Positions 47,032-56,174 of a stretch of 64,000 nucleotides of DNA are shown piece by piece (position 1 is the first letter of the stretch; the number at the start of each line of letters is the position of its first letter). The DNA comes from Lentisphaera araneosa HTCC2155. GTDB lineage: Bacteria; Verrucomicrobiota; Lentisphaeria; Lentisphaerales; Lentisphaeraceae. The notes beneath the pieces were generated by a model, which was not told where the DNA came from, did not search any database, and was given only the letters and a program-made list of their open reading frames with translations. Where the stretch lies: contig NZ_ABCK01000009.1 in NCBI RefSeq assembly GCF_000170755.1, positions 1 to 64,000 on the forward strand, in the 5' to 3' direction. A program made the translations under genes and the position numbers.

Positions 47032-49992
47032 ATGTCAATTAATAGCCAGTTTTACCAAGAAAAGAGTCATACATACATCAATGAAATTGCGAGTGACGCA
47101 AAGGTTTACGAACATCCTGAGAGTGGAGCGAAAGTTCTCTTTTTAAAGAATGATGATGAGAATAAAGCCTTTTGTATCGGCTTTCGCACGGCTCCTAGTA
47201 GTGATAATGGTGTTGCGCATATTATGGAACACTCTGTATTGTGCGGATCTCGCAAATATCCGGTCAAAGAACCCTTTGTTGAATTGATGAAGGGCAGTTT
47301 GAATACCTTTTTAAATGCCATGACTTATCCCGATAAAACGGTTTACCCCATCGCCAGTTGCAATGAAGAAGATTTTCATAACTTGATGGATGTTTATCTG
47401 GATAGCGTTTTCTATCCCAAGTTAGATAAAGGGGCTTTTTTACAGGAGGGTTGGCATTACGAATGCGATGAATCCGCTGATCCTTATTATAAAGGCGTTG
47501 TGTACAACGAAATGAAAGGGGTCTATTCTTCGCCGGAGAGCATTTTATTCCAGGAACTCGACACGCATTTGTGTCCTGACACTAACTACCGTTATGATTC
47601 TGGGGGCAAGCCGTCGGCAATCCCTTCTCTCTCGTATGAGGAATATTGCGAATTTCACAAGGAAAAGTATCACCCCAGCAATTCCTGGACAGTAATTTAT
47701 GGTGATGTGGATGTGGAGCGCTGCCTGACGCATTTACATGAAGATTATTTTCAGCACTTTAAAAAGTTAGACGATATAAAACCCGACGCTTTATTTCAGC
47801 CAGCTTTTGATAAAGAGCGCATGGGCAAAATTTCTTATGCTTCTGGACCGGTTAAAGATGATGCGGAGCAAACATTTTTGGCGATGGCCTATTTATTATG
47901 TTCGAGTGGTGAGCTCGACGAACTCATGGGCTTACAAGTTTTAGAGCATGTGCTGACGGGAACTTCTGCGTCTCCATTGCGCAAAGCTTTAAATAGTTCA
48001 GGACTCGGTGGTGATGTGATTGGTTATGGTTTGAGTGATCAGGCACTGCAGTTGAGTTGGACCGTGGGCATTCGCGATAGTAAAGAAGAACGCCGAGATG
48101 AATTTATGGCAGTGGTCGATGGTGTCTTTAAAGACTTAGCAGAGAATGGCGTTCAAAAAGAACATGTCGACGCAGCGATCAACTCGATTGAATTCCGTTT
48201 GCGTGAAGCCAATTATGGCTCTACTCCTGCAGGAGTAGTCTACGCTTTAAATGCGATTTCCGCATGGAATTACGATTATGATCCCCTGGAACGTTTCTGT
48301 TACGAAAAGCATCTTGATCAATTAAAGAAAAATCTCAAAGCAGGCGGCTATTTAGAGGGACTGATTAAAAAGTACTTTATCGACAACTCGCATCGCGTAA
48401 CTTTAGTTTGTGCTCCAGATGAAAACTTGGGTGAGCAAGAAGCTGCGGAAGAGCAAGAGCGCTTACAGCAGGCTTGGGGAAGTTTTAGTGAGGACGAAAG
48501 AGTGGCCCTCCAAGCAGAGGCTAGCGAACTCCTCAAAGCTCAAGCTCAGCCAGACTCGCCCGCAGACCTTGAGAGTATTCCCCAGCTCTCGAGAAAAGAT
48601 TTGCGTCGTGAAATCAACAAAATCCCTTATGAAGTTAAAGAAGTCGATGGCGTCGAGTATTTGAGATGTGCGCAAAACTCGGGTGGGGTTCAATACATTA
48701 AATGGGCCTTTGATTTAAATGACTTCACAGTTGATGAATTACCCATGGCCAAACTCTTTGCTTTGGCTTGCCTGACTTGCGGTACGGCAAATAAAGGTTT
48801 TGAAGAATTGACGACGGAGCTGGCTTCTTGTGCGGGTGGCGTGGGCGCTTACTTCAGTTTGCCAAATAATTTGGATGGGCAGCACAAACGCAATCTCTTT
48901 ATCAGCGCTAAAGTGATGCAGGCTCGTGAACAAGAGTTTCTCGACTTATTAAAAGAAGTCGTTCGCGATTTAGATTTTTCCGATTCAAAGCGCCTCAACG
49001 AATTGCTGCATCAGCAAATTTCCAAAGTGCAGTCCTCTTTCGTTAAAGGTGGAGAATGGATTTCTCGACTAATCCTTAATAGTGGGCTCAATGAAGCCGA
49101 CTACCTCGATGAAAAAGTCAGTGGGCCTAGTTTTTTAAGTTTCCTTCAGAAAGCTTTGGAGCGCGTCGAAAGTGGTCAGTTAGGTCGTGAATTGTGTGCT
49201 CTAAAAGAGCGTGTCTTTAATAAAAATGGCTTGATCGTTAGCCTTACAGGTGAAGCAGAAACCATCGACCAAGGTCTGAAGAATCTTGCGAGCTTTTCGG
49301 GTGTTCTCCCAGTGAATCAAAAAACGTTTGTTCAGCCGCAAATCAAACTCGAAAAAGCTAATGTGGGCTTGGCAACAGAGGGCCAAGTTCAGTACGTGAG
49401 TATGGGAGTGAACTTAAAGGAATATGGCCTCCAAGATGATCCTCGTTTCCCTCTCTTAAGCCAATTGCTTTCCACGGGTTATTTATGGGAGCGCGTCCGC
49501 GTTCAGGGCGGAGCTTATGGTTGCTTCCTCAGTTACGAAAAATTTGATGGCGTTTTAAATATTTGTTCCTACCGTGACCCGAATTTAGAAGAGACCTTAG
49601 AGGTCTATAAAGGCGTGGCTGATTTTATTCGCAACTTAGATGTGAGCGAAGTGGAATTCGATAAGATCTTCATCGGTACTTTTGGTCGCATTGACTCACC
49701 CATGACAGTATCGCAAAAAGCCGGCGTGGTTTTAAGTCGTTATATGGCCGGGATCGATGATGAGCTCTTACAGTCGCGTCGCGATGCCTTGTTGAAATGT
49801 ACTTTAGAGGACATCAAAGCCTTGGCCCCGTGGTTCGATAAACTCAATGAATCTGGACAAATTTGTGTGCACGGAGGACGAGCTCGAGTCGAAAAAGCGA
49901 GCGCGCTGTTTGATCGCCTCGATTACCTCGCCGGAGCAGGCGGTGACGAAGACGACGATGAAGAGGAAGACGATTTTTTCACAAGTCCTTGA
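47032..49992 (+). CDS. M16 family zinc peptidase, PreP-like
   Basis: The 986-residue protein is a single-chain M16C peptidase like the presequence protease of organelles, which degrades peptides in a closed chamber. The inverted zinc motif is H63-I-M-E66-H67, followed by the conserved LCGSRKYPVKEPF and LNAMTYPDKTVYP segments and the downstream Glu region (VYNEMKGVYSSPES). The second half is the catalytically silent half-domain pair. The C-terminal tail is very acidic. No signal peptide is seen, so it is probably cytoplasmic. Confidence 0.94.
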   Translation: MSINSQFYQEKSHTYINEIASDAKVYEHPESGAKVLFLKNDDENKAFCIGFRTAPSSDNGVAHIMEHSVLCGSRKYPVKEPFVELMKGSLNTFLNAMTYPDKTVYPIASCNEEDFHNLMDVYLDSVFYPKLDKGAFLQEGWHYECDESADPYYKGVVYNEMKGVYSSPESILFQELDTHLCPDTNYRYDSGGKPSAIPSLSYEEYCEFHKEKYHPSNSWTVIYGDVDVERCLTHLHEDYFQHFKKLDDIKPDALFQPAFDKERMGKISYASGPVKDDAEQTFLAMAYLLCSSGELDELMGLQVLEHVLTGTSASPLRKALNSSGLGGDVIGYGLSDQALQLSWTVGIRDSKEERRDEFMAVVDGVFKDLAENGVQKEHVDAAINSIEFRLREANYGSTPAGVVYALNAISAWNYDYDPLERFCYEKHLDQLKKNLKAGGYLEGLIKKYFIDNSHRVTLVCAPDENLGEQEAAEEQERLQQAWGSFSEDERVALQAEASELLKAQAQPDSPADLESIPQLSRKDLRREINKIPYEVKEVDGVEYLRCAQNSGGVQYIKWAFDLNDFTVDELPMAKLFALACLTCGTANKGFEELTTELASCAGGVGAYFSLPNNLDGQHKRNLFISAKVMQAREQEFLDLLKEVVRDLDFSDSKRLNELLHQQISKVQSSFVKGGEWISRLILNSGLNEADYLDEKVSGPSFLSFLQKALERVESGQLGRELCALKERVFNKNGLIVSLTGEAETIDQGLKNLASFSGVLPVNQKTFVQPQIKLEKANVGLATEGQVQYVSMGVNLKEYGLQDDPRFPLLSQLLSTGYLWERVRVQGGAYGCFLSYEKFDGVLNICSYRDPNLEETLEVYKGVADFIRNLDVSEVEFDKIFIGTFGRIDSPMTVSQKAGVVLSRYMAGIDDELLQSRRDALLKCTLEDIKALAPWFDKLNESGQICVHGGRARVEKASALFDRLDYLAGAGGDEDDDEEEDDFFTSP

Positions 49993-49996
49993 TTTG

Positions 49997-50014
49997 AGGG
50001 CTTTTGAAAGCCCT
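49997..50014 (+). terminator. weak hairpin after the M16 peptidase gene
   Basis: AGGGCTTT and AAAGCCCT pair around TG five bases after the stop codon, followed by only a short T run. It may be a weak terminator. Confidence 0.35.
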
Positions 50015-50138
50015 TTGTGGTCTGCGTGATTGACTAAGTTTTTGAACCATTTTTAACTGTCCTAACTTGGAATTTTTGTGGATCGGTTAATAGTTGGGCT
50101 GATTAAATTTATTTAAGATATAATAATAGGAATTATAC

Positions 50139-51053
50139 ATGTCACTTCCTGAACATCGCGTTACGCACTTAAAAGCGTTGGAAGCGGAAAGTATTCACAT
50201 CTTCCGTGAAGTCGCAGCTGAGTTCGATAATCCTGTCATGCTCTACTCTGTAGGTAAGGATTCATCCGTTCTTCTCCATTTGGCACTCAAAGCCTTTTAC
50301 CCCGCAAAACTCCCCTTCAAACTCCTCCACGTTGATACCAACTGGAAGTTCAAAGAAATGATCGAATTCCGTGATGAGTTTGCCAAGAAAAAAGATCTCG
50401 ACTTAATCGTTTACAAGAACCCTGAGGGTCTTGAAATGAATATCAACCCATTTGTTCATGGTAGTGCCGTTCACACGGATATCATGAAAACTCAAGGCCT
50501 CAAAAAAGCTTTAGATATCTATGGTTTTGATGCAGCCTTTGGTGGTGCTCGCCGCGATGAAGAAAAATCTCGTGCAAAAGAGCGTGTGTTCTCTTTCCGT
50601 GACCGCAATCACCGCTGGGATCCAAAAAATCAGCGTCCTGAACTTTGGGACCTCTATAATCCTCGCGTCCGAAAAGGCGAGAGTATTCGCGTTTTCCCAA
50701 TGTCGAACTGGACTGAGTTGGATATCTGGCAATACATCTATCTCGAAAATATCGAGATTGTTCCACTTTATTATTCTAAGCCACGTCCTGTCGTTGTTCG
50801 TGATGGCGTAAAAATCCTCGTTGATGATGATCGCCTCGAACTCGAGCCTGGCGAAGAATCCACAATGGAAAGTGTGCGTTTCCGTACACTCGGTTGTTAC
50901 CCACTTACAGGTGCAGTTGAATCCGAAGCTGCAACGCTTCCGGAAATCATTCAGGAAATGCTTCTCACTAAGACATCTGAGAGACAAGGTCGTGTCATCG
51001 ACAGCGATTCATCTGGTTCCATGGAGAAGAAAAAAATCGAAGGGTATTTCTAA
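50139..51053 (+). CDS. cysD: sulfate adenylyltransferase subunit 2
   Basis: CysD is the catalytic PAPS-reductase-type subunit of ATP sulfurylase, making APS from sulfate and ATP. The 304-residue protein has the PP-loop [12 protein letters not shown] and the segments [14 protein letters not shown] and [14 protein letters not shown]. It overlaps cysN by one base (TAATG). Confidence 0.96.
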   Translation: MSLPEHRVTHLKALEAESIHIFREVAAEFDNPVMLYSVGKDSSVLLHLALKAFYPAKLPFKLLHVDTNWKFKEMIEFRDEFAKKKDLDLIVYKNPEGLEMNINPFVHGSAVHTDIMKTQGLKKALDIYGFDAAFGGARRDEEKSRAKERVFSFRDRNHRWDPKNQRPELWDLYNPRVRKGESIRVFPMSNWTELDIWQYIYLENIEIVPLYYSKPRPVVVRDGVKILVDDDRLELEPGEESTMESVRFRTLGCYPLTGAVESEAATLPEIIQEMLLTKTSERQGRVIDSDSSGSMEKKKIEGYF

Positions 51054-52483
51054 TGTCACATAGTTCAGATCTTATTGCAGAAGATATTCATGCATATCTC
51101 AAAGAACACGAAAACAAAGAGCTTCTTCGCTTTTTAACTTGTGGTAGTGTAGATGATGGTAAATCGACTCTTATCGGTCGTTTGCTTTACGATTCAAAAA
51201 TGATCTACGAGGATCAGCTAAGCGCTATCCAAAAAGACTCAAGTAAGTACAACACAACAAACGAAGAGTTCGACCTCGCTTTATTGACTGATGGCCTTCA
51301 AGCTGAACGTGAGCAAGGTATCACAATTGATGTGGCTTACCGTTACTTTTCTACAAATAACCGCAAATTCATTATTGCCGATACTCCTGGGCACGAGCAA
51401 TACACTCGTAACATGGCCACAGGTGCTTCCACATGTGATTTAGCGATTATTTTGATTGATGCACGTCATGGTATCCAAACTCAAACTCGTCGTCACAGCT
51501 ATATCGTATCACTTCTCGGTATCAAGCACGTTGTGATCGCGGTGAATAAAATGGATATCGAGATTGATGGCAAAACTTTCAATGAAGATGTTTACGACAA
51601 GATCGTTACTGACTACAAAGTCATTGCCAACGAACTTGGTATCAATGATCCTATCTACGTTCCCATGTCGGCACTCAAGGGCGACAACGTCGTTAACAAG
51701 AGTGAGCAAACGCCTTGGTACAAGGGTCAATCTCTCATGGAAGTACTTGAGACCGTTAAGATCTCTGAAGACAGAAACTTCGAAAACTTCCGTTTCCCAG
51801 TTCAATACGTCAATCGTCCGAACTTAAACTTCCGTGGTTTCTGCGGCACGATTTCTTCTGGCGAAATTAAGCCAGGTGATGAAATCGTTTCATTGCCTTC
51901 TGGCATGACAAGTAAAATCAAAAGCATCGTGACTTATGATGGTGAGCAAGACACTGGTTTCGCTGGCCAAGCAGTCACTTTGACTACTGAAGATGAAATT
52001 GACATCAGTCGCGGCAATATGATCGTGAAAAAAGATGATCAGCCTTCCGTGAGTAACTCATTCACTGCTGACCTTGTTTGGATGGCAGAAAAAGATCTTG
52101 AGCCTGGCCGTGAGTACTACTTCAAAGTGGGTACAAAAACTGTTTCAGGTACAGTGAGTCATATTGAGTACCGTACAGATGTTAACACTTGGGAACATCA
52201 GTCAGTCGATTCTTTAAAGCTCAACGAAATTGCTCGTTGCGTCATCAACCTCAGTGAGCCCATGGCTGTTGACGAGTACAAAGTTTGCCGTGCAACTGGC
52301 GCCTTCATTGTCATTGACCGTCTCAGTAACACAACGATGGCGGCTGGTATGGTGGCATCGGTGCTCAGTTCTGCTGAAACTGAAATTCGTCGTGAATTCA
52401 GTGAAGATGAGCTTACACTCAATGCTTTCATTCGTGAGCAATACCCCCACTGGAACTGTGTTGATATAAGCAAGCTCAAGTAA
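51053..52483 (+). CDS. cysN: sulfate adenylyltransferase subunit 1 (GTPase)
   Basis: CysN drives APS synthesis by GTP hydrolysis. The 476-residue protein has G1 GSVDDGKST, the switch segment REQGITIDVAYRYF, G3 DTPGHEQYTRN and G4 NKMD, then two EF-Tu-like beta barrels. There is no fused APS kinase (CysC) domain and no cysC nearby. An intrinsic terminator follows. Confidence 0.96.
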   Translation: MSHSSDLIAEDIHAYLKEHENKELLRFLTCGSVDDGKSTLIGRLLYDSKMIYEDQLSAIQKDSSKYNTTNEEFDLALLTDGLQAEREQGITIDVAYRYFSTNNRKFIIADTPGHEQYTRNMATGASTCDLAIILIDARHGIQTQTRRHSYIVSLLGIKHVVIAVNKMDIEIDGKTFNEDVYDKIVTDYKVIANELGINDPIYVPMSALKGDNVVNKSEQTPWYKGQSLMEVLETVKISEDRNFENFRFPVQYVNRPNLNFRGFCGTISSGEIKPGDEIVSLPSGMTSKIKSIVTYDGEQDTGFAGQAVTLTTEDEIDISRGNMIVKKDDQPSVSNSFTADLVWMAEKDLEPGREYYFKVGTKTVSGTVSHIEYRTDVNTWEHQSVDSLKLNEIARCVINLSEPMAVDEYKVCRATGAFIVIDRLSNTTMAAGMVASVLSSAETEIRREFSEDELTLNAFIREQYPHWNCVDISKLK

Positions 52484-52503
52484 GTTTAAGCTTCACAGAT
52501 CTA

Positions 52504-52535
52504 AAAAAAGCACTCGCCAAGGCGGGTGCTTTTTT
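52504..52535 (+). terminator. intrinsic terminator of cysDN
   Basis: AAAAAGCACTCGCC pairs with GGCGGGTGCTTTTT around an AA loop, with a T tract, 21 bp after the cysN stop codon. Confidence 0.9.
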
Positions 52536-52704
52536 ATTTGAGAGCAAGGTCAAAATTCTGTACTCCTAGAGCTTACGTTCATTAATATAAATGTTAAATT
52601 ATTATTAATGTATCACTTTTGGATATATATTGTTAGGTATCTAAGCGGATAGCTCTGCGTAGATTTAGTGAGGACTGAGCTATCCCATTTTAGGAGATAG
52701 CACT

Positions 52705-53754
52705 ATGGCAAACCCGCAAGAAAGCACAGTTTTACAGGATATATGGAAGGCTTTTGAAGCCAGTTTACACACTTCGGATTATGAACCCGTCAATACGAGC
52801 GAAACAGCACGTATGGATGGTGAAATTTTAGCACCCGAGCCTGAAAACAATGAGGTCGATTCGGAAGAACTTGTTGAAGAAGAATATCATGCCAATATGC
52901 TCTGCCCAGGATGTAAAAAGACCAGCGTCTTTTCTTTCAAAAAAATGTTCGAAAAAGTCGTCTGTGCGGAATGCCAAGCAAGCTTTCGTGTCCCCGTTAA
53001 TACGGAAGAATTTATTTTCGATAAGCATGTTTTAGGCTTGCCCAACTTTAATATTTTCCGAGCCTACAATAAAGAGAATGAATTCTACGGCGATGTGGTC
53101 ATCTATGATCAACAAGGTAACTGTGAGCTAGATGAAGTTGTGCAAGTGGTTCGCAACTTCTCGCAGCTCCAATTAAGCAAGTATGTCAGTCCCCATCACT
53201 TTCAGGTCGATGATAAAGCTTATTATTTGACGCGGCCTCAAGCAGCTTATCAGATGCAAATTTATCTCGATCAAAATGAAGAGACGAGCAACGGACAACT
53301 GGCAACGATTTTGGATCAAACAACGGTCTTGTTAATGAGTTTGTGTAAGCACCAGGTCATTGGCGAAATTCTCCCCTCAGATATCTGCTTAAATTCTGAA
53401 GGCCAAGTAGAGATTTGTGACTATGGCTTGAGAGAAGCGCTTTTCGCAAAGCTAGGGACTCATTTACCTTATACTCTTTTAGCGCCAGAAATTATTGCTG
53501 GCGGACAACGCAACGAAGCTTCCTTAGTTTACTCATTAGGTATTCTTGCAGCAACACTTTTAAAGAAAGAACCGCCCTTTAATGAATTAGATGCTCAGCT
53601 CATTAATCAAGAACGAGAAAACTACATCGAAAATTTCCAAGAAACGAAACTCCCTGGCTTCTTAAAATTACTCCTCAAAGTCGTCCCCAAAGAACGCCCA
53701 CCGCTCATGCAATGCCGTGACTTCTTCCTGCGCCTCTCCCGCCAAAGAAAGTGA
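52705..53754 (+). CDS. zinc-ribbon protein with degenerate kinase fold (pseudokinase)
   Basis: The 349-residue cytoplasmic protein has an acidic N terminus, a zinc ribbon (C67, C70, C87, C90) and a C-terminal kinase-like region (about 105-345). In that region the stretch normally HGDxKPxN reads I-G-E221-I-L223-P-S-D226, so the catalytic Asp, the Lys and the Asn are all replaced. D239-Y-G (DFG-like), LAPE (APE motif) and YSLGILAATLL (F-helix) are kept. No VAIK lysine is recognisable. It is probably a signalling scaffold rather than an enzyme. A strong ribosome site (TAGGAGAT) precedes the ATG. Confidence 0.8.
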   Translation: MANPQESTVLQDIWKAFEASLHTSDYEPVNTSETARMDGEILAPEPENNEVDSEELVEEEYHANMLCPGCKKTSVFSFKKMFEKVVCAECQASFRVPVNTEEFIFDKHVLGLPNFNIFRAYNKENEFYGDVVIYDQQGNCELDEVVQVVRNFSQLQLSKYVSPHHFQVDDKAYYLTRPQAAYQMQIYLDQNEETSNGQLATILDQTTVLLMSLCKHQVIGEILPSDICLNSEGQVEICDYGLREALFAKLGTHLPYTLLAPEIIAGGQRNEASLVYSLGILAATLLKKEPPFNELDAQLINQERENYIENFQETKLPGFLKLLLKVVPKERPPLMQCRDFFLRLSRQRK

Positions 53755-53813
53755 TCTCACTCACTTTTCGTTCAAGCCTAATGTTCACTTGTTATAGGTT
53801 CCCATTTTTTTAC

Positions 53814-54224
53814 TTAGTGATCATGAAAATATTCTCTGTTCTTGCATCTACCATATTTAGGATCTTTACAGGCGCCGCATTTATGGCATTGAACCCAACC
53901 ACAAGATTTACAAACGGTGTCTACTCGCTTATCGATAATGACTTTTTCACCTCTTTTGATTAAACAATCCCAGCAATTGTTGAAATAATTACTGGATGTC
54001 GTAGGTAGCAATAAATTGGCTCTTTTTTTATTTTCCTGTATTTGAGCAACTAATTCTTTAGAAAAAGGTTTATTCTTATAAATTTCTCTAAGTTTGTCAA
54101 GGACTGTCATAATCATTTGAGTTCGACCTTTCATAGATGATCTATTGTTTACTTGTTTTGCCTTTAGTAAATCATCAACATACCGACTAAGTCTTTCAAT
54201 TAGTACTGTAGGTTTTTCAGACAT
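53814..54224 (-). CDS. hypothetical protein with Cys-rich zinc-binding C terminus
   Basis: The function of this 136-residue protein is unknown. The N-terminal two thirds are helical and basic. The C terminus has four close Cys pairs (CWDC, CKSC, CHKC and CKDP...C) that should bind one or two zinc ions. It converges on the pseudokinase gene, 59 bp away. The clear ATG and Cys pattern favour a real gene, but no strong ribosome site is visible. Confidence 0.62.
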   Translation of the reverse strand: MSEKPTVLIERLSRYVDDLLKAKQVNNRSSMKGRTQMIMTVLDKLREIYKNKPFSKELVAQIQENKKRANLLLPTTSSNYFNNCWDCLIKRGEKVIIDKRVDTVCKSCGWVQCHKCGACKDPKYGRCKNREYFHDH

Positions 54225-54543
54225 GATTGTTTATTTTTCCATATAACATTATAATTGGTAGAATGTTCTGATTTATTTGTTAAAATGGGGCGATTGTGGA
54301 TCCGCATGATCAGTCTCTGTGATAAAGACCGATTTGATTTGGTGGCAAGTGTATTTGTAATAATGAACCTCCTGACCTTAGTTCTTATGACTCCTTGGCA
54401 TAAATGACTACTTTGAATAGGGACTTCAAGCTTTTTCGGGAATGAGGCGAGGTTTTTGCTGTGAAAATTTCTAAGAAAAGTATTCGTCTAGAGGGCTGAT
54501 CTACCCATTACCTTTCAATGTTTCACTCCGCGACTCTGCGTGA

Positions 54544-54564
54544 TAAAGGGCAATTTTGAATGGT
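54544..54564 (+). repeat. 21-bp direct repeat, copy 1
   Basis: TAAAGGGCAATTTTG followed by AATGGT recurs at 54779-54799 with one mismatch. Both copies follow a degraded CACAGAG/GTCGC-type repeat, so the whole unit seems duplicated about 235 bp apart. Confidence 0.8.
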
Positions 54565-54778
54565 GAATGTTTAATGACTATAAGTTGTTTCTTCTCGGTG
54601 TTCTCCGTGCGCTCTGTGGTGAAATATCTTAGTATAGCTATAAAAAAAATTCTCAAGTATAAGTCTAGAAAAAAACTTCGTGCCTTGGCGCCTGCGCGAG
54701 AGAATCTAAAAGTCATTTTCCTATGCCAATTCTGTTTAAATAAAGAAACATTATTTCACGCTAAGTCGCCAAGAGATC

Positions 54779-54799
54779 TAAAGGGCAATTTTGCATGGT
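54779..54799 (+). repeat. 21-bp direct repeat, copy 2
   Basis: This matches 54544-54564 in 20 of 21 bases. Confidence 0.8.
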
Positions 54800-54972
54800 A
54801 GGTAGTTCACGCTTCAACGTGTGGGATAGGGCTGGAGGACCTCTTATTATGGGATTTCAGTTCAATGGTTTTTGAGTTAAATGAATTCTCACAGAGTCGC
54901 GAAGGCGCAGAGAGTGATTGATAAATGACTTGGGGGATTTAAATTAAGTTTAAATGATAGGGAGTGAATGTA

Positions 54973-55545
54973 ATGGCAAAGATGAAGTTTTGGGAGAGGT
55001 TTAAGATCTCATTTCGCTGGGTTGCGAGCTTATTGATTTTTATGGGTGTCTTGGAGTTCGCCAACCACTTATCGAATTACGCCTTGAGTGTGAATGGGGG
55101 TATTGTGCCGCGCGTGCCTTCTCGCCTTTGGGCCATTTTCACGGCGCCCTTTTTACATTTTTCCCCAGAGCATTATTTGCTCAATAGTATTTCCTTTGCG
55201 ATCTTGGGTGGACTCGTGGTCTTAGAGGATCGGCGGATCTTTGTGAAGCTGACTTTATTCTCATGCTTTTTTGCGGGGCTCGCCGTGTGGTTGGTGGGGC
55301 GACCTCATTCAGTGCATGCGGGCTCCAGTTTATTGATATTTGCTTACTTTGGCTTTGTGGTCGCATCGGGTTGGTTCGCCAAAAATTGGAAGTCATTCTT
55401 TTTGGCGATACTCATTGGTTTGATCTATGGCGGGATGATTTTTCAGGCTCTACCCACAGAAGAATTCATTTCTTGGGAAAGCCATTTATTTGGTATGATA
55501 GCTGGCATCCTCTTTGCCAAAATTCTCGGGAAACGAGGCAGATAA
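54973..55545 (+). CDS. rhomboid-like intramembrane serine protease
   Basis: The 190-residue membrane protein has about six hydrophobic segments. The likely catalytic Ser is in HAGSSLLIFAYFG (GxS-type motif) and the His is in SHLFGMIAGIL, as in rhomboids; HYLLNSISFAILGG matches the first conserved helix. Alternative starts exist (GTG 54964, ATG 54982). I chose the ATG at 54973 because AGGGAG lies about 10 bases upstream. Substrate unknown. Confidence 0.78.
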   Translation: MAKMKFWERFKISFRWVASLLIFMGVLEFANHLSNYALSVNGGIVPRVPSRLWAIFTAPFLHFSPEHYLLNSISFAILGGLVVLEDRRIFVKLTLFSCFFAGLAVWLVGRPHSVHAGSSLLIFAYFGFVVASGWFAKNWKSFFLAILIGLIYGGMIFQALPTEEFISWESHLFGMIAGILFAKILGKRGR

Positions 55546-55572
55546 GTATATTTAAGTAGAAGATCAAAAGCT

Positions 55573-55605
55573 TAAACCACAGAGGACACAGAGAGCACTG
55601 AGTAA
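55573..55605 (+). repeat. CACAGAG repeat, left flank of the GxxExxY gene
   Basis: The stretch includes ACCACAGAGGACACAGAGAG and lies just after the stop of the GxxExxY gene. It is inverted relative to the copy at 56091-56126. Confidence 0.78.
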
Positions 55606-55633
55606 ATAAATAAAGATTTAGCTAAAACTTTAA

Positions 55634-56008
55634 TTACAATACAAAGCGTTTGATACCATTTTTAAGGAGTCGTTCGTTAAAATTGATTAATAAGCCAGTG
55701 TTCATTTTTGCTAATTTCATATAGGTCAATAGTTGTGCTTCGTGAATTGGTAGAACTTTACTCACACTCTTGAGTTCAACAATCACTTCCTGTTCAATAA
55801 CTAGATCTAAGCGATAGCCACAATCTAAGTTTAAACCTTTGTATTTCACTGGCATGGCTTGTTCTAGGGTGAAACGCAAGCCAGCCAAACGTAACTCATG
55901 AGCTAAGCATTGCTGGTACGCGGACTCCAATAAACCTGGGCCAAGATGTTTATGCACCTCAATCGCACAAGCCAATATTCGCACAGTTAAATTATCGTTC
56001 CCATCCAT
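55634..56008 (-). CDS. GxxExxY family protein
   Basis: The 124-residue protein carries the family motif G-L-L-E-S-A-Y in HKHLGPGLLESAYQQCL, then LDLVIEQEVIVELKSV and LLTYMKLAKMNTGLLINF, a PD-(D/E)xK nuclease-like core pattern. The start at 56008 has a strong ribosome site (AGGAAGGA); a longer frame is possible but does not fit the family length of about 125. Such genes occur in many copies in PVC and other genomes; function unknown. It is bracketed by inverted CACAGAG repeats, suggesting it moves or spreads as a unit. Confidence 0.88.
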   Translation of the reverse strand: MDGNDNLTVRILACAIEVHKHLGPGLLESAYQQCLAHELRLAGLRFTLEQAMPVKYKGLNLDCGYRLDLVIEQEVIVELKSVSKVLPIHEAQLLTYMKLAKMNTGLLINFNERLLKNGIKRFVL

Positions 56009-56090
56009 AACTATGTCCTTCCTAATATTCAAATTTAGATTACTTACTCTTAAAACAACTCTCAAGCTCCCCTTAAGAATCTACTTAGAT

Positions 56091-56126
56091 TTTCTCCGTG
56101 ATCTCTGTGGCCTCTGTGGTGAAAAT
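56091..56126 (-). repeat. CACAGAG repeat, right flank of the GxxExxY gene
   Basis: The minus strand includes CACCACAGAGGCCACAGAGA and continues with TCACGGAGAAAATC, matching the left flank in opposite orientation. The pair frames a segment of about 550 bp. Confidence 0.78.
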
Positions 56127-56174
56127 ATATCTTCGGAGCATGCTTAGCAGCCGATCTGCCAACTTCTTTTAAAC

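Larger units (their letters stand above)
54225..54972. other. 748-bp gene-free stretch with dispersed repeats
   Basis: No convincing gene is present. The stretch holds fragments of the dispersed repeat type built from CACAGAG, CTCTGTGG, GTCGCGAAG and CTCCGCGACTCTGCG (about 54521-54543, 54591-54627, 54755-54775 and 54888-54930) and one longer direct repeat. Short frames here only translate these repeats. It may be the remains of GxxExxY-type modules. Confidence 0.7.

Noticed and set aside
54501-54801. short frames on both strands (71 and 81 codons)
   Set aside because: They translate the dispersed CACAGAG-type repeats and lack ribosome sites and family features.
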